Assembly (NCBI GenBank): GCA_002390675.1
Contig: DGPZ01000092.1
Coordinates: forward strand, 87,115 to 98,635
Direction: 5' to 3'
DNA from: Deltaproteobacteria bacterium UBA4427
GTDB lineage: Bacteria; Myxococcota_A; UBA9160; UBA4427
DNA length: 11,521 bases
Below the pieces are notes generated by a model. That model ran no database searches, was not told the DNA's origin, and saw only the letters and a list, made by a program, of their open reading frames with translations. The position numbers and the translations under genes are program-made. Shown here piece by piece: positions 1 through 6,940 of the stretch (the stretch's first letter is position 1; every line of letters starts with the position of its first letter).

Positions 1-123
1 ATCAGCTCCGGCACTGCCTAACGGACCAGATCTGGTGACCACACCGCAACCCAGCATGGCTATGATCATGAGCGTCGAGAGCGAAATGAGAGCGGTTGGA
101 AGAATCAGCTGAAGTCGGTTCAC
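1..123 (-). CDS. N-terminus of a GTG-initiated lipoprotein or membrane-anchored protein (partial)
   Basis: Forty-one codons are open from a GTG at 123 to the window edge, and the gene continues to the left. AAGGAG at 131-136 lies 7 nt upstream of the GTG and decides this start. The peptide begins MNRLQLILPTALISL and has a hydrophobic stretch to about residue 25, followed by Cys26 in the context AMLGC. That fits a type II (lipoprotein) signal peptide, although Met at -3 is a weak lipobox residue. A short uncleaved anchor is the alternative. The start after Cys26 is Gly, Val and small residues, as expected of an exported mature protein. The family cannot be recognised from 41 residues. It lies 129 bp downstream of the CMD gene on the same strand and could be co-transcribed with it. 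Confidence 0.5.
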   Translation of the reverse strand, partial: MNRLQLILPTALISLSTLMIIAMLGCGVVTRSGPLGSAGAD

Positions 124-252
124 GACGGGGCTCCTTATTCGCGCCTGCGAGGGCAAGGCTCGTGATGGGTCCGGCTGGGTTGTTAGGGGTCGCTGAGCAC
201 GTTGGGCGCCGCCCCACCCCCACCACTACTTTTTCGTAGTCGATCGGCTTTG

Positions 253-1065
253 TTAAGCAGAGACCTCACGTTCTTCGAAGACCTTCCGCGCCAGGATCAA
301 TCCATCGATCGCTTTCGGGAAGCCGCCGTAGGCCACCATGGTGATCATCACCTCTTGAATTTCGACCGGAGTGAGTCCGTGGTTGAGCGCGCCGCCGATA
401 TGAATTTCCAGTTCGTGCTTCATGTTGAGGGCGGTCAGGGCGGAGATCACGACTAGGCTGCGGTCTCGGCGCGAGAGTTGCGGCCTCGACCATACGTCGC
501 CAAAAGCGTAGTCCATGACAAGTGCGCCCATATCTCCCTGGCTTTCCAGAATCATGGCCTCTGTAGTTGCAGGATCGAGATTGGGGTCGCCTATCAAGGT
601 CGCCAGGACATCGAGTCCAGCGGCACGGCGCTTCTCGTCGTCGAGGACGATTGCTGCGGCGCGTGGCACCTCGCGGCTCTCCGTACCTTCGCGTTCGGCA
701 ATGACGATATCGACTATGCCCGAGGCGGAGAGACAGAAGGGCATTCCAATATAGGGGGCGAGTTGCACAAGGATTTCGTCGACCTCGTCAATGAAGAGGC
801 CATGGTTGAGTCCGCCAGCGATGTGTTGTTTTAGTTCGATCTCGCGGGCCATCGCCGTCAGCGAAGAGATGACGATCACGCTTCGATCGCGGCGTGAGAT
901 CTGCGTGCGTGCCCAAATTTCGCCGGCGGCGGTAAGGTGCGTCAAGCTGCCGAGAGCTCCGCGCGTTTCGAAGAAGTCGGCAATTCCTTGTCCTGCGTCT
1001 TTTGAGCCAGCAATCGTGGAAAGGCAGTCGAGCCCGCGCGCTTCGCGTGTGTCTTGGGCGGTCAT
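253..1065 (-). CDS. Tandem-domain carboxymuconolactone decarboxylase (CMD) family protein
   Basis: This 270-aa protein contains two full CMD-like domains, about residues 10-125 and 146-262. The repeats are clear: GEIWARTQISRRDRS against GDVWSRPQLSRRDRS, and ELKQHIAGGLNHGL against ELEIHIGGALNHGLT. The equivalent histidines are His81 and His222, 141 residues apart. Single-domain PcaC-type proteins are about 130 aa, so this is an internal duplication or fusion. Neither half has the CxxC pair of AhpD-type peroxidases, which argues for a decarboxylase/lactonase-like fold rather than a thiol peroxidase. The substrate is unknown, and gamma-carboxymuconolactone is not implied by context. The start at 1065 is preferred over 1086 because AAAGGAG (1071-1077) sits 5 nt upstream of it. 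The SDR gene lies 180 bp upstream on the same strand. The fold call is firm and the function is open. Confidence 0.85.
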   Translation of the reverse strand: MTAQDTREARGLDCLSTIAGSKDAGQGIADFFETRGALGSLTHLTAAGEIWARTQISRRDRSVIVISSLTAMAREIELKQHIAGGLNHGLFIDEVDEILVQLAPYIGMPFCLSASGIVDIVIAEREGTESREVPRAAAIVLDDEKRRAAGLDVLATLIGDPNLDPATTEAMILESQGDMGALVMDYAFGDVWSRPQLSRRDRSLVVISALTALNMKHELEIHIGGALNHGLTPVEIQEVMITMVAYGGFPKAIDGLILARKVFEEREVSA

Positions 1066-1087
1066 TGAAACTCCTTTGATGAGCAAT

Positions 1088-1113
1088 CGATCGGGCTCTA
1101 GGTTGCCCGATCA
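1088..1113. promoter_or_regulatory. 8-bp inverted repeat in the CMD leader (possible operator)
   Basis: GATCGGGC (1089-1096) and GCCCGATC (1105-1112) form a perfect 8-bp inverted repeat with an 8-nt spacer, 24 bp upstream of the CMD start codon. There is no T-run after it on the minus strand, so a terminator for the upstream SDR gene is less likely than an operator or a leader stem-loop. The rest of the 180-bp gap (1066-1245) shows no convincing promoter hexamers. Confidence 0.35.
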
Positions 1114-1245
1114 ACTAATAGGTATTGACGCAACGTCTGCCGCGAACGGAACCGATCCTTCTACATGGATCGCTCAGAATTATTGTGCGCTGAGAGTCGT
1201 TCGGCAAGTTCCCGAGACTAAAATAGGTAGGCGCTTTGGCCGGCA

Positions 1246-2028
1246 TCACAGCGTGTTGAATCCGGGAATGAAGCAACCTGCGCTCGCGCCGCCGTCGACA
1301 GGAAGGTCGATTCCAGTACAGTGGCTGCTGGCATCGCCGGCGAGGAACATGACTGCATCGACGATGCTTTCGACAGGCACGGAGCCTGGGATCCCGCGGT
1401 TTTCGCCGTAGGCGATCGTCTCTTCCATGAAACCCTTGAGCTTGTCCATCCAAGGCCCGTACATCTCGGGGTTGCCGCCGGCTGGGCAGACGGTGTTCAC
1501 GCGAATGCCATCACGACCGACTTCGAGGGCCGCGGCTTTGGCCAGTCCGCGCAATCCAAATTTAGAGGCGCAGTAGGCAGTTAGGCCGTTCATAGCAGCG
1601 AGAGAGTCGAGAGATCCCACGTTGACGATCGAGCCCACGCCCTGTTTGCGCATAGCAGCGAGGACTGCCCTAATTCCTAGGAACGGGCCGAGTGTGTTGA
1701 CTTCGAGTAGCTTCCGGAAGTCGGCCTCAGAGGTGTTTTCGATCGGGCCTTGATGAAGGACTCCTGCGTTATTGACGAGGATGTCGATTCGCCCGTGTGT
1801 GTCGAGAGTGCGTTCGACTAGCGCTGACCACTGGGCTCCATCTGTAACATCGTGCTGCACGAAGGAGGCCGACTCGCCGATTCGATTCGCCGTCTCTTGT
1901 CCTGCCTCGTCGAGAAGGTCGCTGAGCACGACACGAGCACCTTCCTGACAGAGCCTAGCTGCGACGGCTGCACCTGTTCCGCGCGCGGCACCCGTCACGA
2001 TCGCTACTTTATTGTCGAATCCACTCAT
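1246..2028 (-). CDS. Short-chain dehydrogenase/reductase (classical SDR)
   Basis: This 260-aa cytosolic NAD(P)-dependent oxidoreductase of the classical SDR family has the usual length for that family. The cofactor motif TGAARGTG is at residues 12-19 and NNAG at 86-89. The catalytic triad is Ser139, Tyr152 and Lys156 in the YxxxK motif (YCASK). The C-terminus has the usual substrate-loop region and LPVDGGASAG. Arg16 in the glycine motif does not settle NAD against NADP. Members of this branch are often annotated as 3-alpha/beta-hydroxysteroid dehydrogenases or FabG-like enzymes, but the substrate cannot be read here. The start at 2028 is chosen over 2043 because GGAGGG (2036-2041) lies 7 nt upstream of it. 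It is transcribed alone or with the downstream CMD gene. A 630-bp gap lies upstream. Confidence 0.93.
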   Translation of the reverse strand: MSGFDNKVAIVTGAARGTGAAVAARLCQEGARVVLSDLLDEAGQETANRIGESASFVQHDVTDGAQWSALVERTLDTHGRIDILVNNAGVLHQGPIENTSEADFRKLLEVNTLGPFLGIRAVLAAMRKQGVGSIVNVGSLDSLAAMNGLTAYCASKFGLRGLAKAAALEVGRDGIRVNTVCPAGGNPEMYGPWMDKLKGFMEETIAYGENRGIPGSVPVESIVDAVMFLAGDASSHCTGIDLPVDGGASAGCFIPGFNTL

Positions 2029-2352
2029 TGTTCCACCCTCCATTTTATGTGTTTTTGGCGCGTGTGAATCGCGCTACTGCCTTCGATCCTCGCACGTAAA
2101 CACTGTCGGTGACAAGCTTGCAATGAGGTGCCTTTTAGTGGCGCTTGACACATTGACGCTAGGCGTTGTTGCGTGAGTGGTTCGAGCACGAGCACGAGCA
2201 GGAAAAGGCTGGCGCCGCACGATCTCAAAGGTCAGCGAACTGTTTGTTTTTAGAGTGACGCAATTGTCGATATGGTGGGGTGGCTAGTAGGTTCTCTCCA
2301 AACTCTGTCGAAGAGATGCGCTTCCGGTCCTAGGTCTGTTCGGTCCCTACAG

Positions 2353-2372
2353 GCCCGATTCGAGAATCGGGC
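2353..2372. repeat. 9-bp near-contiguous inverted repeat
   Basis: GCCCGATTC (2353-2361) and GAATCGGGC (2364-2372) are perfect inverted copies separated by only GA. The spacing suits a dimeric DNA-binding protein site better than a terminator hairpin, and no T-run follows on either strand. It contains GATTCGAGA, which also lies at the centre of two other intergenic palindromes in this window. Confidence 0.5.
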
Positions 2373-2450
2373 ACCTGGCGGCTTCTCGCGGCGTTACGTC
2401 GATGGTCGTCTCGTGTTCGTGATCTTGCTAAGAGAGTTGTGCCATGTCTA

Positions 2451-2474
2451 TCCCCTCGGCCGAAGAATAGGGGA
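2451..2474. repeat. 6-bp inverted repeat
   Basis: TCCCCT (2451-2456) and AGGGGA (2469-2474) flank a 12-nt spacer that begins with the palindrome CGGCCG. This is a weak stem-loop with no known role. It is listed because it sits in the same gene-free stretch as two stronger inverted repeats. Confidence 0.25.
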
Positions 2475-2531
2475 ACTCCTGACGTGCCTGGCGTTCCTCC
2501 GCTCCCGGAAACCTCTTTCTTAGGTCAGTCA

Positions 2532-2569
2532 GGCCTTAGGTCTTTTGAAACTTCCAAACGTCTAAGGCC
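2532..2569. repeat. 8-bp inverted repeat downstream of the molybdopterin gene
   Basis: GGCCTTAG (2532-2539) and CTAAGGCC (2562-2569) are perfect inverted copies with a 22-nt loop. They lie about 90 nt beyond the stop of the minus-strand molybdopterin gene. No U-tract follows on the minus strand, so a standard intrinsic terminator is doubtful. A Rho-associated or mRNA-stabilising stem-loop is possible. Confidence 0.4.
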
Positions 2570-2658
2570 GAGGTAATCGCTCGCAGTTGCAAGCTATGCT
2601 TAAGCTGGAACCGAATCCCCGATTTAATTCCTGGCTTTTGTCGGCCGAACCTGTTCTG

Positions 2659-4923
2659 CTAGGCGGCCTCGATTTCAACCGGTATCCCGTTTGCGATATG
2701 CGTGCCGCTCGGGACGTCGAGAGGCATCTCGTCAGTGAGTTGATTTGCATTGACTCCGGGTTGCTTGGTTGCGGCGACGCCGAGTTGGGAACCGAGGCGA
2801 GTATGACCGAAGCCGTGAGGCAGGCTTACGACGCCGGGCATCATTTCGGAGCTGACCTGGGCTTCGGCGATGACTTCGCCCGAGCGGGAGCGGACGCGCG
2901 CTTTGCCGCCGTTTTCGATGCCCAGGCGAAGCGCGTCAACAGGAGACATGAGCAGGGTGCATCGACTCTTGCCCTTGGCGAGGACTGGGACGTTATGCAG
3001 CCAGGAGTTCATGTTGCGCACCTGCCGTCGGCCGATCAGAACCATGCGGTCCGCGCGGGAGCGTTCTTTGAGGGCGGCATGTAGTCGCGGAATATCCGCA
3101 GTGATATACGGATGCGCCAAGGGAAGGCGGCCGTTTGTAGTCTTGAGCGCTTCGGGGAGTCGCGGCTTGAGTGGACCGAGGTCGACCGGGCCCTCGACTT
3201 CCATCAGCTTCGCGAGGGATAGGCCCTCTTTGCTCGGATCGAAATGATCACCGTAAGGTCCACTCCTGAGTTGGAGATCCAAAATTCGGAAGGGACCGAT
3301 CTCGTCCCCGATGGCCGCTAGGATCGTCTCGCGAGAAACGCCTTCGCACAGAGCACCCGGCGCCGTGACTTTGTCAATCAGCGCGTCGAGCGCTTCGGCA
3401 TCGACCTCTTCGATTGTCTTTCCGTTGATCCGCGCTGCGAGTTCGAGCAGGACCTGCCAATGGTCGAGCAGTCCGGCTTCGGGTTCGAAGATCGGCGGCG
3501 AATAGCGAGCGAAGTTGTGGGAGCTCGTTCGCGTGTAGACAAGGTCGTAGTTCCCGCGCTCCGCATGCACGCGGGTTGGCAAGATCAGGTCGGCATTGCT
3601 GGTGGTTTCGTTCAGATAGATGTCGACCGAAACCATAAAGTCGAGTTCGTTCGTCGCAGCCGCCAGGCGATTCCCGTTAGGGGCGGAAAGAACGGGATTT
3701 GCAGCAACCGTGACGAGCCCGCGCATTCGCTGGTCGCCGGCCTGGGCTTCTTCTATCTCCTCGGCCATTGTGCCGGCCGGCAGCTGCCCATCTACGAGAG
3801 GGAGCTGCCGGGCGATTGTTTTCCAGAGTCCAACGGGCATCTCTGGGTTTTGACGCCCTGGCTCGGTATCGCCCGTTGCCGGTCGCGGAAACATCATGCA
3901 GCCGACTTCGTCGAAATGACCCGTTAGGATCGCGACGACGTCGAGCAGCCAGCTCGCGAGGGTGCCGAATTCCTGGGTGCAGGTGCCTATTCGGCCATAG
4001 AGCGCCGCTCGCGGTGTCGTCGCATAAGCACGCGCGAGTTCGCGGATGACGTCAGCGTCCATCCCGGTCGCCGCTGCGACCACTTCTGGCGTGAAGGGCG
4101 CGACGAATTCCTTTACTTCGGAGACGCCGTCCGTGAACTCGGCGAAGCGCCCAAGGGCAACGAGGTCTTCTTCGAAGATGACCTGGCACATCGCTGCCAA
4201 GAAGTAGGCGTCGCTGCCTGGCTTAATAAAGTAGTGATCGTTCGCTATGTCTGCTGTCTCGGATTTGCGCGGATCAATCACGACGACGCGGCCGCCGCGT
4301 TCGCTCACAGCGCGGATGGCTTTCTTGGCGTTAGGCGTTCCCATCAAGCTGCCTTGGGAGGCCAGCGGATTTCCGCCCATGCAGATGAAGAGATCCGTTC
4401 TATGAATATCTGGGATCACGTACATCTCGCCATCGCCGATCATTCGGGTGAGCGAGACTTGCTTCGGGAATTGGTCCATCGTGGCCGAGGAGAACATCCG
4501 CGGGGTCTGGAAGGTCATGATGAAATGCGTCGTGTAGAGCAGGGCGCCAACATCATGTCCGGTCGGCTCGCCGACGAATAGGCCGACGGCATGGGTGCCA
4601 TGGGCTTCTTGGATCGCACGGAGCTTGTCCGCTGCTAGGTCGAGGGCTTCGTCCCAGCCGAGCTCCTCCCAGGTGCCGTCGTCGAGCTTGCGAATCGGTC
4701 GGTGGAGGCGATCCGGATCTTCGTACACGCCTTTTATGGCATAGGCCTTCGGGCACAGGTAGCCGCGGCTTCTGAAATCATCAGGGTCGCCCTCGATCCG
4801 TTCGATCGATTTTGCTTCCTTGTCGACATAGATTCGGAGGCCACAGGAGGCTTCGCAAATCGGACAAGAGCGGAGGACGAGGTCGTTTTCGGCCTTGGAC
4901 GGAGCTTCTGAGGATGCGGTCAT
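2659..4923 (-). CDS. Molybdopterin (bis-MGD) oxidoreductase, DMSO reductase superfamily, formate-dehydrogenase/acetylene-hydratase-like
   Basis: This is a 754-aa cytosolic-type enzyme with no Tat or Sec signal at its N-terminus. An N-terminal [4Fe-4S] site is formed by Cys20, Cys23, Cys27 and Cys57 (CPICEASC, then YLCPKA). The large Mo/MGD-binding domain follows, with ICMGGNPLAS after the active-site loop. The dinucleotide-binding domain runs from about 625 to 754 and includes RNMNSWLHN near 635. The active-site loop SATMDQFPKQV (146-156) has no Cys or Sec. Hand alignment through the shared Pro puts Asp150 at the Sec140 position of FdhF. No electron-transfer subunit, chaperone or cofactor gene adjoins it, so the partner and reaction are unknown. 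The start at 4923 has AGAAGG (4931-4936) 7 nt upstream. The superfamily call is firm; nitrate reductase or formate dehydrogenase activity should not be assumed. Confidence 0.92.
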   Translation of the reverse strand: MTASSEAPSKAENDLVLRSCPICEASCGLRIYVDKEAKSIERIEGDPDDFRSRGYLCPKAYAIKGVYEDPDRLHRPIRKLDDGTWEELGWDEALDLAADKLRAIQEAHGTHAVGLFVGEPTGHDVGALLYTTHFIMTFQTPRMFSSATMDQFPKQVSLTRMIGDGEMYVIPDIHRTDLFICMGGNPLASQGSLMGTPNAKKAIRAVSERGGRVVVIDPRKSETADIANDHYFIKPGSDAYFLAAMCQVIFEEDLVALGRFAEFTDGVSEVKEFVAPFTPEVVAAATGMDADVIRELARAYATTPRAALYGRIGTCTQEFGTLASWLLDVVAILTGHFDEVGCMMFPRPATGDTEPGRQNPEMPVGLWKTIARQLPLVDGQLPAGTMAEEIEEAQAGDQRMRGLVTVAANPVLSAPNGNRLAAATNELDFMVSVDIYLNETTSNADLILPTRVHAERGNYDLVYTRTSSHNFARYSPPIFEPEAGLLDHWQVLLELAARINGKTIEEVDAEALDALIDKVTAPGALCEGVSRETILAAIGDEIGPFRILDLQLRSGPYGDHFDPSKEGLSLAKLMEVEGPVDLGPLKPRLPEALKTTNGRLPLAHPYITADIPRLHAALKERSRADRMVLIGRRQVRNMNSWLHNVPVLAKGKSRCTLLMSPVDALRLGIENGGKARVRSRSGEVIAEAQVSSEMMPGVVSLPHGFGHTRLGSQLGVAATKQPGVNANQLTDEMPLDVPSGTHIANGIPVEIEAA

Positions 4924-4940
4924 CTGGGAACCTTCTTTTG

Positions 4941-4964
4941 CTGAGGAGCTGAGGAGCTGAGGAG
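4941..4964. repeat. Three tandem copies of an 8-bp unit in the leader of the molybdopterin gene
   Basis: CTGAGGAG is repeated three times without interruption (4941-4948, 4949-4956, 4957-4964), followed by a partial CAGAGG. On the transcribed minus strand the unit reads CTCCTCAG, a pyrimidine-rich string resembling the anti-Shine-Dalgarno sequence. It begins 18 nt upstream of the start codon, just beyond the AGAAGG ribosome site. The copy number could vary by slippage and alter the leader, but that is inference. Confidence 0.6.
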
Positions 4965-5099
4965 CAGAGGTACTTTAGGCGCTCCGGCACAGTTTGGGGG
5001 TACGATCAAATTCCAGTCGCGTTCATTTCGAAGGTGCGGAAAGGGTGCGTGGACTCGCACAACAAAATCCGTCACGGCTTTTCGCCCGCGATAATCGCC

Positions 5100-5501
5100 C
5101 TAGGTCACATCTTTAAATTCGACGTCTTCGGTCAGGCCCTCGGGCCAGATCGACCAATCTTCGGCCTCAGAGGAACGAGCGGCGGCGTCCCGAATTACTT
5201 CGTGGCAAAGCGGCTGGCATGGCTCGCTGATAGTCGTCGTTGGTCGGCGGCGAGTCAATCGTCGGGCTCGGGATGTGGATGCCGGAAGATTGACTCTGGC
5301 CTTGTCGAAGATGTTCGCTGCGACCCGCTCGGGTGTCTACGAGACCAAGTCGGTCGCTGCGTCCCGCGGGACGAGTATGTTGAGCTGCACGATTCGGATG
5401 CTTGCAGTCAATGACGGAAAATCGTGGCTGGTCGGCGGCACTTTTGGTGGCGCAGGGCGAAGCCGAGACGGATCGGGCATCAGTGGAACGCCGAAATCCT
5501 A
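5100..5501 (-). pseudogene. Possible decayed coding region (unrecognised) in the divergent gap
   Basis: The 655-bp gap 4924-5578 has no clear gene. One minus-strand frame reads like a protein in two blocks. Codons 5498-5340 include PPKVPPTSHDFPSL and RIVQLNILVPRDAATDLVS, then a TAG at 5337-5339. The same frame continues TPERVAANIFDKARVNL and ends HEVIRDAAARSSEAEDW then GLTEDVEFKDVT, with a TAG at 5100-5102. Between these, a neighbouring frame (SGIHIPSPTIDSPPTNDDYQ) reads better, suggesting two compensating indels. Third positions are GC-rich in the clearest block. A competing plus-strand frame (GTG 5275 to 5550, 91 codons, containing RLTLALSKMFAATRSGVYE) covers the same DNA, and high-GC DNA often leaves antisense frames open. 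I recognise no family. The likeliest reading is a degraded gene; chance is the alternative. Confidence 0.27.
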
Positions 5502-5578
5502 CCCAAAATTCGCCGAATTCGAGGCGGAAGCCTGCCCGCGAATCGACTAGAGTTTGGGGGTTCAGAGGAGAACTATCT

Positions 5579-6748
5579 ATGACCGAGAAAATGTTTAACC
5601 GCTACAAGGTGATCGATGTCGACACCCATATTACCGAGCCGGCCGGAGTCTGGACGGATCGGGTCGCTAGTAAATGGGGCAACAATGTTCCCCACATTCG
5701 CCGTATCGAAGGCCGCGACATGTGGTTCATTGGCGATACGCCTGCGGGCGGTCCTGGCTTCTATACGATGGCCGGACATGATGACACGTACCCTAACGTC
5801 CCTATGGGATACGACGATATTCCGAAAGCTTCCTTTGATGCTGATGCGCGCCTCGCGCTGATGGACGAAGAGGACATTCATGGGATGGTTCTCTATCCGA
5901 ACCTCGGTGGCTTCGGTTCGGGCGGCTTCCTTCGTCTCGAAGAACCGGCGCTTATGCTCGAATGTGTGCAGGCCTACAACGACTTTCTTGTCGACTGGTC
6001 AAGCGCCGATTCGAACCGACTGCTTCCGGTGATGGCACTGCCGTTCTGGGATGTCGAAGAATCGGTTAAGGAGATTCAGCGATCCGCTGCCAAGGGACAT
6101 CGTGCAGTGTTATTCGGTAGCCGCCCGGAGTCGTTCGGAGCCCCGCCGCTTGCACATACCTACTGGGATCCGGTTTGGGCAGCGACGCAGGATGCGGGCC
6201 TCTCGGTGAGCTTCCATATCGGCGCTGGCGACATTAGCGATATCACGAACGATGCGTCGAACATGGGGACGAAGGCCAACTTCTCCCGCGGCGGCTCGTT
6301 GGCATTGCTCGATAATCAGAACTGCCTTGCGAGCCTTCTGTTCGGCGGCGTCTGCGCACGATTCCCGAAGCTCGACTTTGTATCGGTTGAGAGTGGCGTG
6401 GGGTGGTTGGTGTGCGTCCTCGAGATGTTCGACTGGCAGTGGAAGAACGGCGGCGTTAGGAAGGAGCACCCGGAGTACGACTTGCTTCCCTCCGAGTACT
6501 TCAAGCGCCAGATCTACGGCTCGTTCTGGTTCGAGAAGGCTGGCGTGAATGCTGCGCTCGAAGCCTTCCCCGACAACCTCATGTGGGAGACCGACTATCC
6601 GCATCCGACGAGCCAGTACCCCAGCCCGAATAGCTGCGCGGTGCGTCCGGCGGACTACGCGGAAGATACGCTTGCCGGCGTTTCGGAAGAGATCGTAAAA
6701 AAGGTGCTTCAGGATACACCCGCGCGACTCTACGGGGTTGAGCTTTAG
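5579..6748 (+). CDS. Amidohydrolase family 2 (ACMSD-like metal-dependent hydrolase/decarboxylase)
   Basis: This 389-aa TIM-barrel metalloenzyme belongs to the amidohydrolase-2 family. The N-terminal metal motif is Asp15-x-His17 with Glu20 (DVDTHITEP). His213 in SFHIGAGD is the next expected metal ligand, and Asp339 and His342 in WETDYPHP form the C-terminal site. The second barrel histidine found in ACMSD appears to be replaced by the segment VESGVGWL. Related proteins in actinobacteria and delta-type bacteria often sit in aromatic, terpenoid or steroid catabolic regions and act as C-C hydrolases or decarboxylases, but the substrate here is unknown. The start at 5579 is preferred over an in-frame ATG at 5402 because AGAGGAG (5564-5570) lies 8 nt upstream and homology-like sequence begins there. 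It is divergent from the molybdopterin gene and convergent with the LLM gene. Confidence 0.9.
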   Translation: MTEKMFNRYKVIDVDTHITEPAGVWTDRVASKWGNNVPHIRRIEGRDMWFIGDTPAGGPGFYTMAGHDDTYPNVPMGYDDIPKASFDADARLALMDEEDIHGMVLYPNLGGFGSGGFLRLEEPALMLECVQAYNDFLVDWSSADSNRLLPVMALPFWDVEESVKEIQRSAAKGHRAVLFGSRPESFGAPPLAHTYWDPVWAATQDAGLSVSFHIGAGDISDITNDASNMGTKANFSRGGSLALLDNQNCLASLLFGGVCARFPKLDFVSVESGVGWLVCVLEMFDWQWKNGGVRKEHPEYDLLPSEYFKRQIYGSFWFEKAGVNAALEAFPDNLMWETDYPHPTSQYPSPNSCAVRPADYAEDTLAGVSEEIVKKVLQDTPARLYGVEL

Positions 6749-6810
6749 GGCTCGTGCAGGCTGCTACGGATGGATATCAGCGTGATCGATATCTGGGCGC
6801 GGCGCGGCTA

Positions 6811-6863
6811 GAAGCTTTCTCAATCCGCCATGTGATTGTCTTTGCATGGCGGATTGAGGCTTC
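6811..6863. terminator. Long hairpin between convergent genes, probable bidirectional terminator
   Basis: CTCAATCCGCCATG (6819-6832) and CATGGCGGATTGAG (6845-6858) form a perfect 14-bp stem with a 12-nt loop. The outer arms GAAGC (6811-6815) and GCTTC (6859-6863) extend it by 5 bp across a 3-nt unpaired step on one side. It lies 62 nt after the amidohydrolase stop and 77 nt beyond the LLM stop on the other strand, where a shared terminator is expected. Neither side has a T-run, so it is not a textbook intrinsic terminator. An mRNA-protecting stem or a dispersed repeat copy is also possible. Confidence 0.65.
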
Positions 6864-6865
6864 AT

Positions 6866-6890
6866 GACGACTGATTCGAGATCTGTCGTC
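6866..6890. repeat. Interrupted palindrome centred on TTCGAG
   Basis: GACGAC (6866-6871) and GTCGTC (6885-6890) are inverted copies. Inside them GAT (6873-6875) and ATC (6881-6883) also pair, so 9 of 12 half-positions are symmetric about 6878. It abuts the long hairpin and lies past the LLM stop. It carries the nonamer GATTCGAGA at 6873-6881. Confidence 0.35.
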
Positions 6891-6940
6891 GCAACAACTT
6901 CGCGTCAGGTCGGGTCTAGGCAGTGACCGGCAGAGCTGTC

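Larger units (their letters stand above)
2029..2658. other. 630-bp gap without a convincing gene, rich in inverted repeats
   Basis: This stretch lies between the stop of the molybdopterin gene and the start of the SDR gene. Its open frames, including an 83-codon plus-strand frame at 2272-2523, lack a good ribosome site and do not read like a protein family. It contains three inverted repeats (2353-2372, 2451-2474 and 2532-2569) and a short hexamer run of GAGCAC units near 2184-2200. The CTTAGGTC octamer is repeated at 2519-2526 and 2535-2542. The SDR promoter must lie here, but no clear -35/-10 pair was found. Confidence 0.5.

Noticed and set aside
2..226. 74-codon minus-strand frame overlapping the left-edge gene
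   Set aside because: The GTG start at 123 in another frame has a good AAGGAG and gives a real signal-peptide-like sequence. The longer frame reads as low-complexity antisense product.
228..243. ACTAC/GTAGT stem as terminator of the CMD gene
   Set aside because: The stem is only 5 bp with an A-rich loop on the transcript, and no T-run follows on the minus strand.
2145..2173. TTGACA at 2145-2150 as a plus-strand promoter
   Set aside because: The -35 is perfect, but positions 16-18 nt downstream offer only GC-rich hexamers such as GTTGCG, and no plus-strand gene follows.
2340..2385. T-arm-like sequence suggesting a tRNA
   Set aside because: The CCCGA/TCGGG stem encloses TTCGAGAA, which is 8 nt rather than 7. 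No matching acceptor, anticodon arm or D-arm could be built on either strand.
2272..2523. 83-codon plus-strand open frame
   Set aside because: It has no ribosome site before ATG 2272, contains the inverted repeats at 2353-2372 and 2451-2474, and its translation is Arg/Leu-rich without recognisable motifs.
5275..5550. 91-codon plus-strand GTG frame just upstream of the amidohydrolase as a separate gene
   Set aside because: It has no convincing ribosome site and competes with the minus-strand coding traces over the same DNA. It is kept only as an alternative in the pseudogene entry.
6773..6793. Paired GATATC sites as a hairpin or operator
   Set aside because: The six-base units are self-palindromic and only 9 nt apart. 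The stem is AT-rich and weak, and the neighbouring 14-bp hairpin explains the terminator function better.
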